NCBI RefSeq assembly: GCF_014773275.1 | Contig: NZ_JACWMW010000001.1 | Span: 1,178,001 to 1,242,000, forward strand | Direction of reading: 5' to 3' | DNA: 64,000 nt | From: Mucilaginibacter rigui | GTDB taxonomy: Bacteria; Bacteroidota; Bacteroidia; Sphingobacteriales; Sphingobacteriaceae | Shown: one piece after another, positions 56,536 through 64,000 of the stretch | How positions within the stretch are numbered: the first letter of the stretch is position 1 | Layout: each line of letters starts with the position of its first letter | Translations under genes and position numbers: made by a program | Notes under the pieces: generated by a model | Database searches by the model: none | What the model was told of the DNA's origin: nothing | Seen by the model: only the letters and a program-made list of their open reading frames with translations

Positions 56536-56986
56536 GCCGGCGACGGAGAACTAACAAATTAGCTTGTCCCGTTTTATTTCGAAACAAAATAAATGGAACA
56601 GGTTGTTATTTTATAACTATCTATAATCATATTACTACTCAAATGCATTTATTTCCTTTTTAGGACATTACAAATCCTGAAAAGGCCGTTCCAAGGCCTA
56701 AAAAAGTCGAAAAAGGGCCGTTTTTTTAACGCAATCGTTCGTGTTCCATTCTTGTGCTCATCTGGAACGGGGTGACTTGAATTGACTTATGTTATTTCGA
56801 AGGTACGAGGAAAAATCTTCTAAACCTTGCATCCGGTTTTGAATAGGGCCGTTTTTCGTCGCTGCGCTTCTCTTAAAATGACAGTATGGGAAACATTGTA
56901 AGCTTGTTCGGAGGGTTTCCTGAAACAAGCTAAGATGATACAGTGGTTTGAAAGTATTTAAATTGGTTTAATGCTTGTTGCCAAAA
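56536..56986. other. Intergenic region with a short repeat
   Basis: There is no gene in about 450 nt. CGTCGCTGCGCTTC...AAAATGACAG at 56856-56894 recurs as a near copy at 57791-57832. Poly-purine GGCC-rich segments near 56680-56730 are of unknown meaning. Confidence 0.5.
56856..56894 (+). repeat. Short dispersed repeat, copy 1
   Basis: CGTCGCTGCGCTTCTC then AAAATGACAGTATGGG resembles CGTCGCTACGCTTCCC then GAAATGACAGGGTGG at 57791-57832, both outside genes. It fits a small dispersed intergenic repeat family. Confidence 0.5.
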
Positions 56987-57682
56987 TTATTTAATCTTAG
57001 TTGCGTCAATCTCATATATTTTAGGATCGATGGTCTGTTCTTTTACCGATATAACATCGTAGGTTTTGCTGGATAATATATTCTTATGCGAACTGTCGAA
57101 ATGAACTGCTTTTAGTTTTAAATAAAAGGCTCCGGATTCATCTATTACCTTATTAAAAAATCCTAAACGCCAGTTTTTAAAATGTTCTTTATCTACATTC
57201 AAATATCCCCTCGAAAAAACAATAGTAAAATCTGAATAAGTTGTCGAGTCCTTTTTAGGATAACTTATACTAACATTAATTTCTTCACATTGTCGTGATA
57301 ATATTTGATCCTCTATTTTTTTCACTTTAATGTCATCGAGCTTCTCCGTTGGAAGATTTAAATTTAGCTGATGTAAAGTATCTGAATTATTGAAAAGCAA
57401 TAATCTCAAAGCTTTTTTCTCAAAATAATAATCCTTAACTAAATGAAATTTTGACGATGGTTCAGAGTGAATACCAACATAATTCCCATGAGAATAAAAA
57501 AGCTGTACAGTGTCGTCCACATTAAAAGTGCTATCACTGTTTTTAATTATTTCATGATAAGTTATTATTCCCTCAAACTCTTTCGTAGTGTTTTTTTTAG
57601 ATATGCTATTATTTGAATTACAGGCAAGTAAGCTGATGTAAATTACAGTAACAGCTAATAATGTGATTAAAGTTTTAGGCAT
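56987..57682 (-). CDS. Hypothetical lipoprotein
   Basis: The 231-residue protein has a lipoprotein signal (ISLLACNS, lipobox Cys near residue 21) and a beta-rich mature part rich in Asp, Lys and Ser. No known motif is seen. It stands between repeat-containing spacers, with no operon partner. Confidence 0.65.
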   Translation of the reverse strand: MPKTLITLLAVTVIYISLLACNSNNSISKKNTTKEFEGIITYHEIIKNSDSTFNVDDTVQLFYSHGNYVGIHSEPSSKFHLVKDYYFEKKALRLLLFNNSDTLHQLNLNLPTEKLDDIKVKKIEDQILSRQCEEINVSISYPKKDSTTYSDFTIVFSRGYLNVDKEHFKNWRLGFFNKVIDESGAFYLKLKAVHFDSSHKNILSSKTYDVISVKEQTIDPKIYEIDATKIK

Positions 57683-57790
57683 ACATCTGATCTTAGAATG
57701 ATTTAAAGTTAAAAAAAAACTTTATTAGAGAACCTCTTTACGCTTATCACATAACATTGCAAAGTTCGCTACCCATCACATGAACAAGAT

Positions 57791-57832
57791 TTCTCGTCGC
57801 TACGCTTCCCTCGAAATGACAGGGTGGAAAGC
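57791..57832 (+). repeat. Short dispersed repeat, copy 2
   Basis: Near copy of the sequence at 56856-56894 in the same orientation; see that entry. Confidence 0.5.
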
Positions 57833-57977
57833 AAGGTAAATTTGTCCCGGGGCATGAAATAAGTTCAGTATGACTGGTCGGGAGTTTAAAACAAAGAACC
57901 CCGCACGAGTTGCACCTCGCACAGGGTAATCATACTTCACTTAACTGGTTTATATAATAATTGGAGATTATTCCTGT

Positions 57978-59228
57978 TTACTCTACCGACTGGCGCAGCA
58001 TCAGCGCGCCTACGGTTACATTGGTGCGGCTATCAATAATAATAGCGCCGCCGTTGGCTTTATTTGCCTGGTATGGGTCGAATGCTAAGGGCTCAGCTGT
58101 TTTTATCACAATGCGGCCAATATCATTTAGTTTAAATTCGTCGTCGTAATCCTTCTCCAGCGTGTTGATATTCACTTTATAGATCACCTCCTGTATTTTG
58201 CAGCGGATGGTTTTGGTATTGTGCTGTACCAAATAGGTAAGCGAAGCATCCAGCGGACGGGTATCCATCCAGCACAGGTCGGCTTCAATTACGTTGCTTA
58301 GCTGCGGTTGCCCGGCGCTGTTCACAATAATATCCCCACGGCTGATGTCGATATTATCCTGCAGATGTACGGTTACAGACATGCCCGCTAATGCTTCCGC
58401 AGGTTCTTTATCATACAATTCAATTTTAGAAATAGTGGTACTAAAGCCTGATGGCAGGATAGTTACCTGATCATTCACCTTGAACGATCCGCTCGAAACC
58501 CTGCCGGCATAACCGCGGTAGTCGTGCAGTTCATCCGTCTGCGGGCGTACCACCCATTGTACGGGCAGGCGGGCATGGGTCGATGAATCGTCGATGGTGA
58601 TCTCCACATTTTCTAAATGCTGCAACAGGCTGTCGCCGCTGTACCAGCTGATATTTGAGGACTGGTATACAATATTATCGCCCTTCAGCGCGCTCACGGG
58701 AATGTAGGTAACATTATCCAGATTTACTTTAGCAGCCAGCTTTTTAAAGTCGGCAACAATGTTGTTGAATACTTCTTCGCTGTAATCAACCATATCCATC
58801 TTGTTTACTGCAACAACCACTTTAGGGATTTGTAATAACGAAACCAGGAAAGAGTGGCGCGTAGTTTGCTCGATAACGCCTTTGCGGGCATCAATCAAAA
58901 TAATAGATAAAGCTGCGTTACTCGCACCGGTAACCATATTACGGGTATATTGGATATGGCCGGGCGCATCGGCTATGATGAACTTGCGCTTGTCAGTTTC
59001 AAAATATTTATAGGCCACATCAATGGTGATGCCCTGCTCACGCTCGGCTTTAAGGCCATCGGTTAAAATGGCAAGGTCAATACTGCCGTCGTCGTTTTTA
59101 CGGTTCGATGCATGCAGCGCCTCCAACTGGTCGGCCAGGATGGCTTCGCTATCGTACAACAGGCGACCTATTAAAGTGCTTTTGCCATCGTCTACACTGC
59201 CTGCGGTTATAAATTTTAGTATATCCAT
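57978..59228 (-). CDS. cysN: Sulfate adenylyltransferase subunit 1 (GTPase)
   Basis: The 416-residue protein is an elongation-factor-like GTPase with G1 GSVDDGKST near residue 10, the G3 DAPGH and G4 NKMD motifs, and beta-barrel domains after. It regulates the CysD ATP sulfurylase that forms adenylyl sulfate. It is the last gene of the operon, separated from cysD by about 210 nt with repeats; a separate promoter is possible. There is no fused CysC domain. Confidence 0.93.
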   Translation of the reverse strand: MDILKFITAGSVDDGKSTLIGRLLYDSEAILADQLEALHASNRKNDDGSIDLAILTDGLKAEREQGITIDVAYKYFETDKRKFIIADAPGHIQYTRNMVTGASNAALSIILIDARKGVIEQTTRHSFLVSLLQIPKVVVAVNKMDMVDYSEEVFNNIVADFKKLAAKVNLDNVTYIPVSALKGDNIVYQSSNISWYSGDSLLQHLENVEITIDDSSTHARLPVQWVVRPQTDELHDYRGYAGRVSSGSFKVNDQVTILPSGFSTTISKIELYDKEPAEALAGMSVTVHLQDNIDISRGDIIVNSAGQPQLSNVIEADLCWMDTRPLDASLTYLVQHNTKTIRCKIQEVIYKVNINTLEKDYDDEFKLNDIGRIVIKTAEPLAFDPYQANKANGGAIIIDSRTNVTVGALMLRQSVE

Positions 59229-59300
59229 TCTCTTATTATAGTTCCCCTCTTGAGAGGGGTTAGGAGTTTGTTAATGCCCTGTTTTACTTACGTCGTAGTT

Positions 59301-59432
59301 TACTCACCAAGTCGTTGCTTCGCTCGACCACCCTCTCTTCGACTGTGGCGGAAAGAGGGTTGGCTCTTTTTAATTTTTTCTTCACTCTCTTTGCGCAGCA
59401 GAGAGGGGCGACCAGCGAAGCGTCGTCGGGTG
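59301..59432. repeat. Pair of inverted dispersed repeats between cysD and cysN
   Basis: A copy at 59376-59432 matches the repeat at 54961-55018. A second, more diverged copy in the opposite orientation lies at about 59301-59364. The two face each other around about 12-20 nt, so the RNA could fold into a large hairpin between cysD and cysN. Confidence 0.6.
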
Positions 59433-59437
59433 TTAAA

Positions 59438-60343
59438 TTAAAAATATCCCCCTTTTTTCCGGTCTTCCATGGCGGCTTCGCTTACCTTGTCGTCCATACG
59501 GGCGCCGCGTTCGCTGATCTTGGATGATGCTATCTCGTCAATAATATCATCTATCTCAAACGCGTACGATTCTACAGCCGCGGTACAGGTCATATCGCCT
59601 ACGGTACGGAACCTAACATTCTTTGTTTCTATCACATCATCCGCATCCATATTCAGGAAAGGTGATGCTGCCATCAGTTGCCCGTTACGGGTGATACAAT
59701 CGCGCTGGTGTGCAAAATAAATGGTTGGCAAGGGGATGTTCTCGCGGCGGATATAATTCCACACGTCAAGCTCCGTCCAGTTGCTTATCGGGAACACGCG
59801 TACGTTCTCGCCTTTGTGGATCTTACCGTTGTAAATATCCCAAAGCTCGGGCCGCTGGCGTTTTGGGTCCCATTGGCCAAACTCGTCGCGTACCGAAAAG
59901 ATGCGTTCTTTGGCGCGTGCTTTTTCCTCATCGCGGCGGGCACCACCAATACAAGCGTCAAAACCATGTTTGGCAATGGTATCTAGCAGGGTAGTAGTTT
60001 GCAACGGATTCCTGCTGGCGTTTTTGCCTTTTTGCTCTATCACTTTGCCCTGGTCAATACTATCCTGAACATGGCCTACTATCAGTTTTTCGCCAATGCG
60101 GGCTATCATATCATCCCGATAGGTGATGGTTTCTTCAAAATTGTGGCCGGTATCAATATGCACCAGCGGAAACGGGAACTTGCCCGGGCGAAAGGCTTTT
60201 AACGCCAGATACACCAGGGTGATGGAATCCTTACCACCGCTAAATAACAGCGCAGGTTTTTCAAACTGCCCCGCTACTTCGCGCAGAATATATATGGCCT
60301 CTGCCTCTAATTCGTCCAGGTAATCTAACCGGTATTTGCTCAT
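59438..60343 (-). CDS. cysD: Sulfate adenylyltransferase subunit 2
   Basis: The 301-residue protein has the PP-loop motif LFSGGKDSITLVYLALKAF near residue 32, a GARRDEEKARAKERIFS segment and the YFAHQRDCI region, and ends RKKGGYF as CysD enzymes do. It adenylates sulfate with ATP. Its start overlaps the cysH stop by 4 nt. Confidence 0.95.
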   Translation of the reverse strand: MSKYRLDYLDELEAEAIYILREVAGQFEKPALLFSGGKDSITLVYLALKAFRPGKFPFPLVHIDTGHNFEETITYRDDMIARIGEKLIVGHVQDSIDQGKVIEQKGKNASRNPLQTTTLLDTIAKHGFDACIGGARRDEEKARAKERIFSVRDEFGQWDPKRQRPELWDIYNGKIHKGENVRVFPISNWTELDVWNYIRRENIPLPTIYFAHQRDCITRNGQLMAASPFLNMDADDVIETKNVRFRTVGDMTCTAAVESYAFEIDDIIDEIASSKISERGARMDDKVSEAAMEDRKKGGYF

Positions 60344-61059
60344 TCTTTTAAATCATTTAACGTTACTGCATGTAAACCACACTCTTTTTTGCTTTGGTCT
60401 TCCCACCACCAGCGCCCGGCCCTAAAATCTTCGCCGGGTTGTACCGCCCTGGTACAGGGCAGGCAGCCTATGCTCGGGAAACCCTTATCATGCAATGTAT
60501 TGTAAGGAATATTATATTGTTTGATGTATGCTTTTACATCGTCTAAAGTCCAGTTGAAAATAGGGTGGAACTTAATGAGTTGGTTACCCTCATCCCATTC
60601 CACATTGCTCATATCCTCCCGGTTGGGAGATTGCTCGGCACGAATGCCGGTTATCCAGCATTGGTTACCGGCCAGTGCGCGGTGCAGGGGCTCTATCTTA
60701 CGGATGCCGCAGCATTCTTTACGGTTTTCTACCGATTCGTAAAAGCTGTTGGGCCCTTTGGCGTTTACCATCGCTTCCAGGCGGTTATTATCCGGGTAAT
60801 AGGCATGGATAGGCTGACCATAGATCTCCATAGTGCGGTTCCACACGTAATAGGTTTCGGGGAACAAGCGGCCTGTCTCCAGCGTAAAAACTTTGATGGG
60901 GATGTTATGGGCGAAGATCATGTGTGATATCACCTGGTCTTCCCAGCCGAAACTGGTTGAGAATACGATCTCGCCCGCGAATTGCTCCGCTAAGGCACGT
61001 AAAGCATCTGCCGGGTTCTTCCCGTTCACTAATTGCGATATGTAAGTAGTATCGGCCAT
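60340..61059 (-). CDS. cysH: Phosphoadenylyl/adenylyl-sulfate reductase
   Basis: The 239-residue protein has a PP-loop-like core (FSTSFGWEDQVI) and two cysteine pairs, KECCGIRK and GCLPCTRAV, the pattern of [4Fe-4S]-containing APS reductases rather than cluster-free PAPS reductases. APS as preferred substrate is inferred from that pattern and from the absence of a visible cysC kinase. Its start overlaps the previous stop by one base (TAATG). Confidence 0.92.
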   Translation of the reverse strand: MADTTYISQLVNGKNPADALRALAEQFAGEIVFSTSFGWEDQVISHMIFAHNIPIKVFTLETGRLFPETYYVWNRTMEIYGQPIHAYYPDNNRLEAMVNAKGPNSFYESVENRKECCGIRKIEPLHRALAGNQCWITGIRAEQSPNREDMSNVEWDEGNQLIKFHPIFNWTLDDVKAYIKQYNIPYNTLHDKGFPSIGCLPCTRAVQPGEDFRAGRWWWEDQSKKECGLHAVTLNDLKE

Positions 61060-62570
61060 TATATAACTTTCATTAAAAAGATGCTAATACTGCGGATACT
61101 GATCAGGATAACGATAATAGATACCGCCATCATGATAGCCTTTGCCGAAATTTTGTTAGAGATACGCGCTGCCACAGGCGATGCCAAAGCACTGCCGATT
61201 ACCAAACCCGCCACTGCATCCCAGTGCGAGCTGTTGAGCATGGTAATGAAGGTAAGAGAGCCCATCAGCGCTATGAAAAAGCGGGATAGTTTTACCGTAC
61301 CTAACGAGAACCGTGGGTGGCGGCCTCCTGCTATCAGCGTTGATAATACGATAGAACCCCATCCACCGCCGCCAACGGCATCAATAAAACCACCACCAAG
61401 CCCCAGCAGCGGTATGCGTTTTATTTTAGCTGTGGTGCGTTTCTTTTTAAGGTCTAAAGCTTTTTTAAAGATAACAATACCCAATATGAGTGTATAAACC
61501 GAAACTAACGGTTTAGTGTACTGTGCGTAATGCTCTAATGATGATAGTAAATACGCGCCGGTAACGGCGCCGATAATGCCCGGCAACAACAGCAGTTTAA
61601 ACAGTTTCCAGTTTACGTTACCCATGCGGTAATGCATCCAGCCGGCAATGCCGTTGCTCATAATTTCGGATAAGTGCACACCCATACTTGCCGAAGCAGG
61701 CGGGATGCCCATTGATAGTGAAAAGGTGGTGGATGTTACCCCGTATGACATGCCTATGGCCCCATCAATCAGCGCGAATACAAACCCTGCGCCCAGGAAA
61801 TAATAAAACATCGGGGAGATATTCTCCACGTAGTTTTTAAACGCCGGGTCTTTAAGCCACAGGGCAGTAATGGTTACAGCCAGGAACCCCACAAACGTAG
61901 CCCAAACCAAAAATTTGATCTTATTGGTGCTCGGCGCTTTTTTGGGGCCGAGTAAAATAGCGGTAACCCGGTTCAGCTCTTTAACCTTGTACGTAAAATC
62001 GCCTGAGAGGGTATTACGCACTTCGCTCATTTGTTGAAGCGTAATATCCAGTTCACCGGGTAGCGACTGGCCTAAAACTTCTTTTAAGCGCTTGGCTATG
62101 GTTGGCGATTTACCGTTGGTGGAGATGGCAATTTTCAGGTCGCCTTTTTGCACGATGGAACCTAAGTAAAAATCACAAAGGCCGGGCTTATCGGCAACAT
62201 TGATGAGCAGCTTACGGTCGTGCGCCGAATCGCGTACATATTTATTCAGTTCGCTATCATTTGTAGCGGCAATAACAATATCGGCGGTATCCAGATCGGT
62301 ATCTACGAATGATTTTTGGATGATTTTGAGCAGGGGGTATTGCGACGCTAGCGCGTGTACCTCGGGTAAAAAATCTTTGGCAATAATGGTAACGGCTGCG
62401 GCCGGGCTGTTATTGAGCAGGGCCGTAAGCTTTTCCAGACCAACATTGCCGCCGCCAACCAGCAGGGTATGCAGGTTGTTCAGCTTTAAAAACACCGGGA
62501 ACAATTGGTTACCCTGCGCTTTATCTGCCTGAACTTCTGTTAAATCATTATCCATTTGCAACAACGTCAT
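61059..62570 (-). CDS. Fusion of siroheme-synthase N-terminal domain and TSUP (TauE/SafE) permease
   Basis: The 503-residue protein has a precorrin-2 dehydrogenase/ferrochelatase-like (SirC/CysG N-terminal) part at about 20-215 (LNNLHTLLVGGGNVGLEKLTALL; DIVIAATNDSELNKYVRD; ISTNGKSPTIAKRLKEVL). A TauE/SafE-type sulfite/sulfonate exporter of about 8 helices (about 225-503) follows, with GFIDAVGGGGWGSIVL. The first part makes siroheme for sulfite reductase, and the second may move sulfite or another anion across the membrane. It overlaps cobA by 23 nt; an ATG at 62555 is an alternative start. Confidence 0.88.
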   Translation of the reverse strand: MTLLQMDNDLTEVQADKAQGNQLFPVFLKLNNLHTLLVGGGNVGLEKLTALLNNSPAAAVTIIAKDFLPEVHALASQYPLLKIIQKSFVDTDLDTADIVIAATNDSELNKYVRDSAHDRKLLINVADKPGLCDFYLGSIVQKGDLKIAISTNGKSPTIAKRLKEVLGQSLPGELDITLQQMSEVRNTLSGDFTYKVKELNRVTAILLGPKKAPSTNKIKFLVWATFVGFLAVTITALWLKDPAFKNYVENISPMFYYFLGAGFVFALIDGAIGMSYGVTSTTFSLSMGIPPASASMGVHLSEIMSNGIAGWMHYRMGNVNWKLFKLLLLPGIIGAVTGAYLLSSLEHYAQYTKPLVSVYTLILGIVIFKKALDLKKKRTTAKIKRIPLLGLGGGFIDAVGGGGWGSIVLSTLIAGGRHPRFSLGTVKLSRFFIALMGSLTFITMLNSSHWDAVAGLVIGSALASPVAARISNKISAKAIMMAVSIIVILISIRSISIFLMKVI

Positions 62571-63336
62571 AAACTTGTTTTACCAATTCAAATTTTGGGT
62601 GCAGGGATACCACTTCGCCAAATACAATAAGGGCAGGTGAGGTGATGCCTTGTTGTGCAGCAAGCTCTGCAATGCTATCAACACTGCCGATAGCTACCTT
62701 TTCGTTAACAGTGGTACCACTTTGTATTACGGCAACGGGTAGTTTGCCCTTGCCTTCGTTTTTAAAGATATCTGCAATTTTTGCCAGCTTATGGATGCCC
62801 ATCAGCACCACCACAGTAGCGTTGGTTTTAGCGGCATCGTAGATGTCCCGGGAGATCTTGCCATCGCTGGTAGTACCGGTAACTACCCAAAAGCTTTCGC
62901 TAAGGCCACGGTGCGTAACAGGGATACCCTGTAAGCCCGGTACACCTATCGAGCTGGAAATGCCCGGTATAACCTGTGTAGGGATGTTATAGTCCGCTGC
63001 AAAGTCCAATTCCTCGTGCCCGCGGCCGAATACAAACGGGTCGCCGCCTTTTAAACGTACTACATGGCCGTAATTCAGCGCATAATCAACCATCAAACGG
63101 TTAATGTTATCCTGAGAAAAAAAATGATCGCCTGAGCGTTTGCCCACATAAACTTTAACAGCATCAGCGGGGGCATATTCCAGCAGCTCATCATTCACCA
63201 AAGCATCATACAAAACCACATCAGCGGTTTGCAGGGCTTTAATGCCTTTCAGGGTAATCAGTTCCGCATCGCCGGGGCCTGCACCAACAAGGGTTACGCG
63301 TGGGTCTTTTATATTATTTGTACTGTTATTTATCAT
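62548..63336 (-). CDS. cobA: Uroporphyrinogen-III C-methyltransferase
   Basis: The 262-residue protein has SAM-uroporphyrinogen methyltransferase motifs: VGAGPGDAELITLKG, RLKGGDPFVFGRG, PVTHRG and FGEVVSLH. It makes precorrin-2, the precursor of siroheme. It overlaps the upstream sulfite reductase by 4 nt (ATGA), so translational coupling is likely. Confidence 0.93.
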   Translation of the reverse strand: MINNSTNNIKDPRVTLVGAGPGDAELITLKGIKALQTADVVLYDALVNDELLEYAPADAVKVYVGKRSGDHFFSQDNINRLMVDYALNYGHVVRLKGGDPFVFGRGHEELDFAADYNIPTQVIPGISSSIGVPGLQGIPVTHRGLSESFWVVTGTTSDGKISRDIYDAAKTNATVVVLMGIHKLAKIADIFKNEGKGKLPVAVIQSGTTVNEKVAIGSVDSIAELAAQQGITSPALIVFGEVVSLHPKFELVKQVYDVVANG

Positions 63337-64000
63337 GATTGCAACACTGCCTCTCTCTTAACTTTTACTGCTTCTAAAAAATCTGTAGCCTGTTGCTTGT
63401 AAGCGGTGGCAAATCCTTCAGATGGTTCATTTTTATTGATCTGCAGCACCAGGTCGCTAAAGGTACTCTCGAGGGTAAATTCGCCGGTAGCTACATAGTT
63501 GTTGTCAAATTCTTTTATTACGCCTGTTTGGGTGCTGCTGTTAACGCCTTTATCAAGCAGTAAAGCCTTAGCCGCGCTTACCATGGTGTTGTATGAGTGA
63601 TAGATGGCATCGGCCCATAAACCTTTGGCATAAGCGCCGTTTGCCCAGCCCAGTTTTTCTTCACTCTCGAAGAGCAGGGTAGCAACCAGGTCGATAATGA
63701 CACCGGCACACTCGCCAACGCCAATGGCTGAAACATAAGTTTCCTGGTGGCCCCAGTCCACAAATTCATCGTCGGTAAGGGTGGTCAGGTCGGCAAGGGG
63801 TTTTAGCAATCGATAAAAATAATCTTTGCCCTGCCTGTCATAATAAGTATGGAATGTTTCTTCGGACACAGAGTTGTTTTTGTAATCGTCCAATACATAC
63901 CGTAAAGTATCCGTAGCTCGTTTTGATGGCACTTTGATCACCCGTTCGGCAGCGCGGCCTACACCGTTGCCAACCGTGCCGCCGCCCAGCATTACCTGTA
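63333..64000 (-). CDS. Nitrite/sulfite reductase, C-terminal part, with HEPN-like extension (partial)
   Basis: The frame is open to the window edge; the visible part is the protein's C-terminus. QVMLGGGTVGNGVGRAAERVIKVPSKR resembles the end of the nitrite/sulfite reductase siroheme domain. About 160 further residues (ECAGVIIDLVATLLFESEEK, ANGAYAKGLWADAIYHSYNTMVSAAKALLL) form a helical, HEPN-like extension. With cobA, the siroheme-synthase fusion and cysHDN downstream, it is best read as the sulfite reductase of assimilatory sulfate reduction. Its start, siroheme and iron-sulfur ligands lie beyond the window. Confidence 0.8.
   Translation of the reverse strand, partial: QVMLGGGTVGNGVGRAAERVIKVPSKRATDTLRYVLDDYKNNSVSEETFHTYYDRQGKDYFYRLLKPLADLTTLTDDEFVDWGHQETYVSAIGVGECAGVIIDLVATLLFESEEKLGWANGAYAKGLWADAIYHSYNTMVSAAKALLLDKGVNSSTQTGVIKEFDNNYVATGEFTLESTFSDLVLQINKNEPSEGFATAYKQQATDFLEAVKVKREAVLQS

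Overview
The window looks like chromosome from a Sphingobacteriaceae-type Bacteroidota, most like Mucilaginibacter or Pedobacter. This is inferred from the SusC/SusD pair with its ECF sigma/FecR regulators, type IX secretion (T9SS) sorting signals and PorP/SprF protein, promoter-like TAnnTTTG boxes with almost no Shine-Dalgarno sequences, and the housekeeping set rsmD, DUF3822, coaD and pyrE. No phage, insertion sequence or CRISPR array was seen.

Layout. 1-4307: end of a carbohydrate-use locus (GH95 fucosidase/galactosidase and a clan GH-D melibiase-like enzyme). 4714-7749: a lysine-rich small protein and a lipoprotein / membrane protein / histidine kinase / LuxR-type regulator operon on the minus strand. 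8040-18293: a surface module with a phage-tail-collar protein, a formyltransferase, a 2426-residue T9SS adhesin and a PorP/SprF protein. A 47-nt element of identical layout precedes both the collar gene and the PorP gene. 18406-22499: a small ORF, a ferritin-like protein carrying a Cys-rich segment, a DUF692 (MNIO) enzyme and a DUF2063 partner. This looks like a peptide or protein modification system and is the most interesting part of the window. 22496-28888: MFS exporter, BNR sialidase-like protein, a secreted Hint-domain protein, and a Tat-exported aminotransferase and amine oxidase. 29036-39154: a polysaccharide utilisation locus (ECF sigma, FecR, SusC, SusD, GH18, a GH18-like protein without catalytic residues, GH16), possibly aimed at chitin and beta-glucan as in fungal walls.

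39360-49547: mixed genes (S33-type hydrolase, MarC, DoxX, GDPD, methyltransferase-like protein, tRNA-Lys, a glycine-rich secreted protein, a CarboxypepD_reg-like protein, an ABC-F ATPase). 49916-56535: housekeeping genes (SRPBCC, pyrE, two Nudix enzymes, coaD, rsmD, DUF3822, a RecD/Pif1-type helicase) with intergenic repeats. 56987-64000: a lipoprotein and an assimilatory sulfate reduction operon on the minus strand. That operon runs sulfite reductase C-terminus, cobA, a siroheme-synthase/TSUP-permease fusion, cysH, cysD and cysN, mostly with overlapping ends, and continues beyond the right edge.

All family names come from reading the translated sequence against remembered family motifs; no database search was run.
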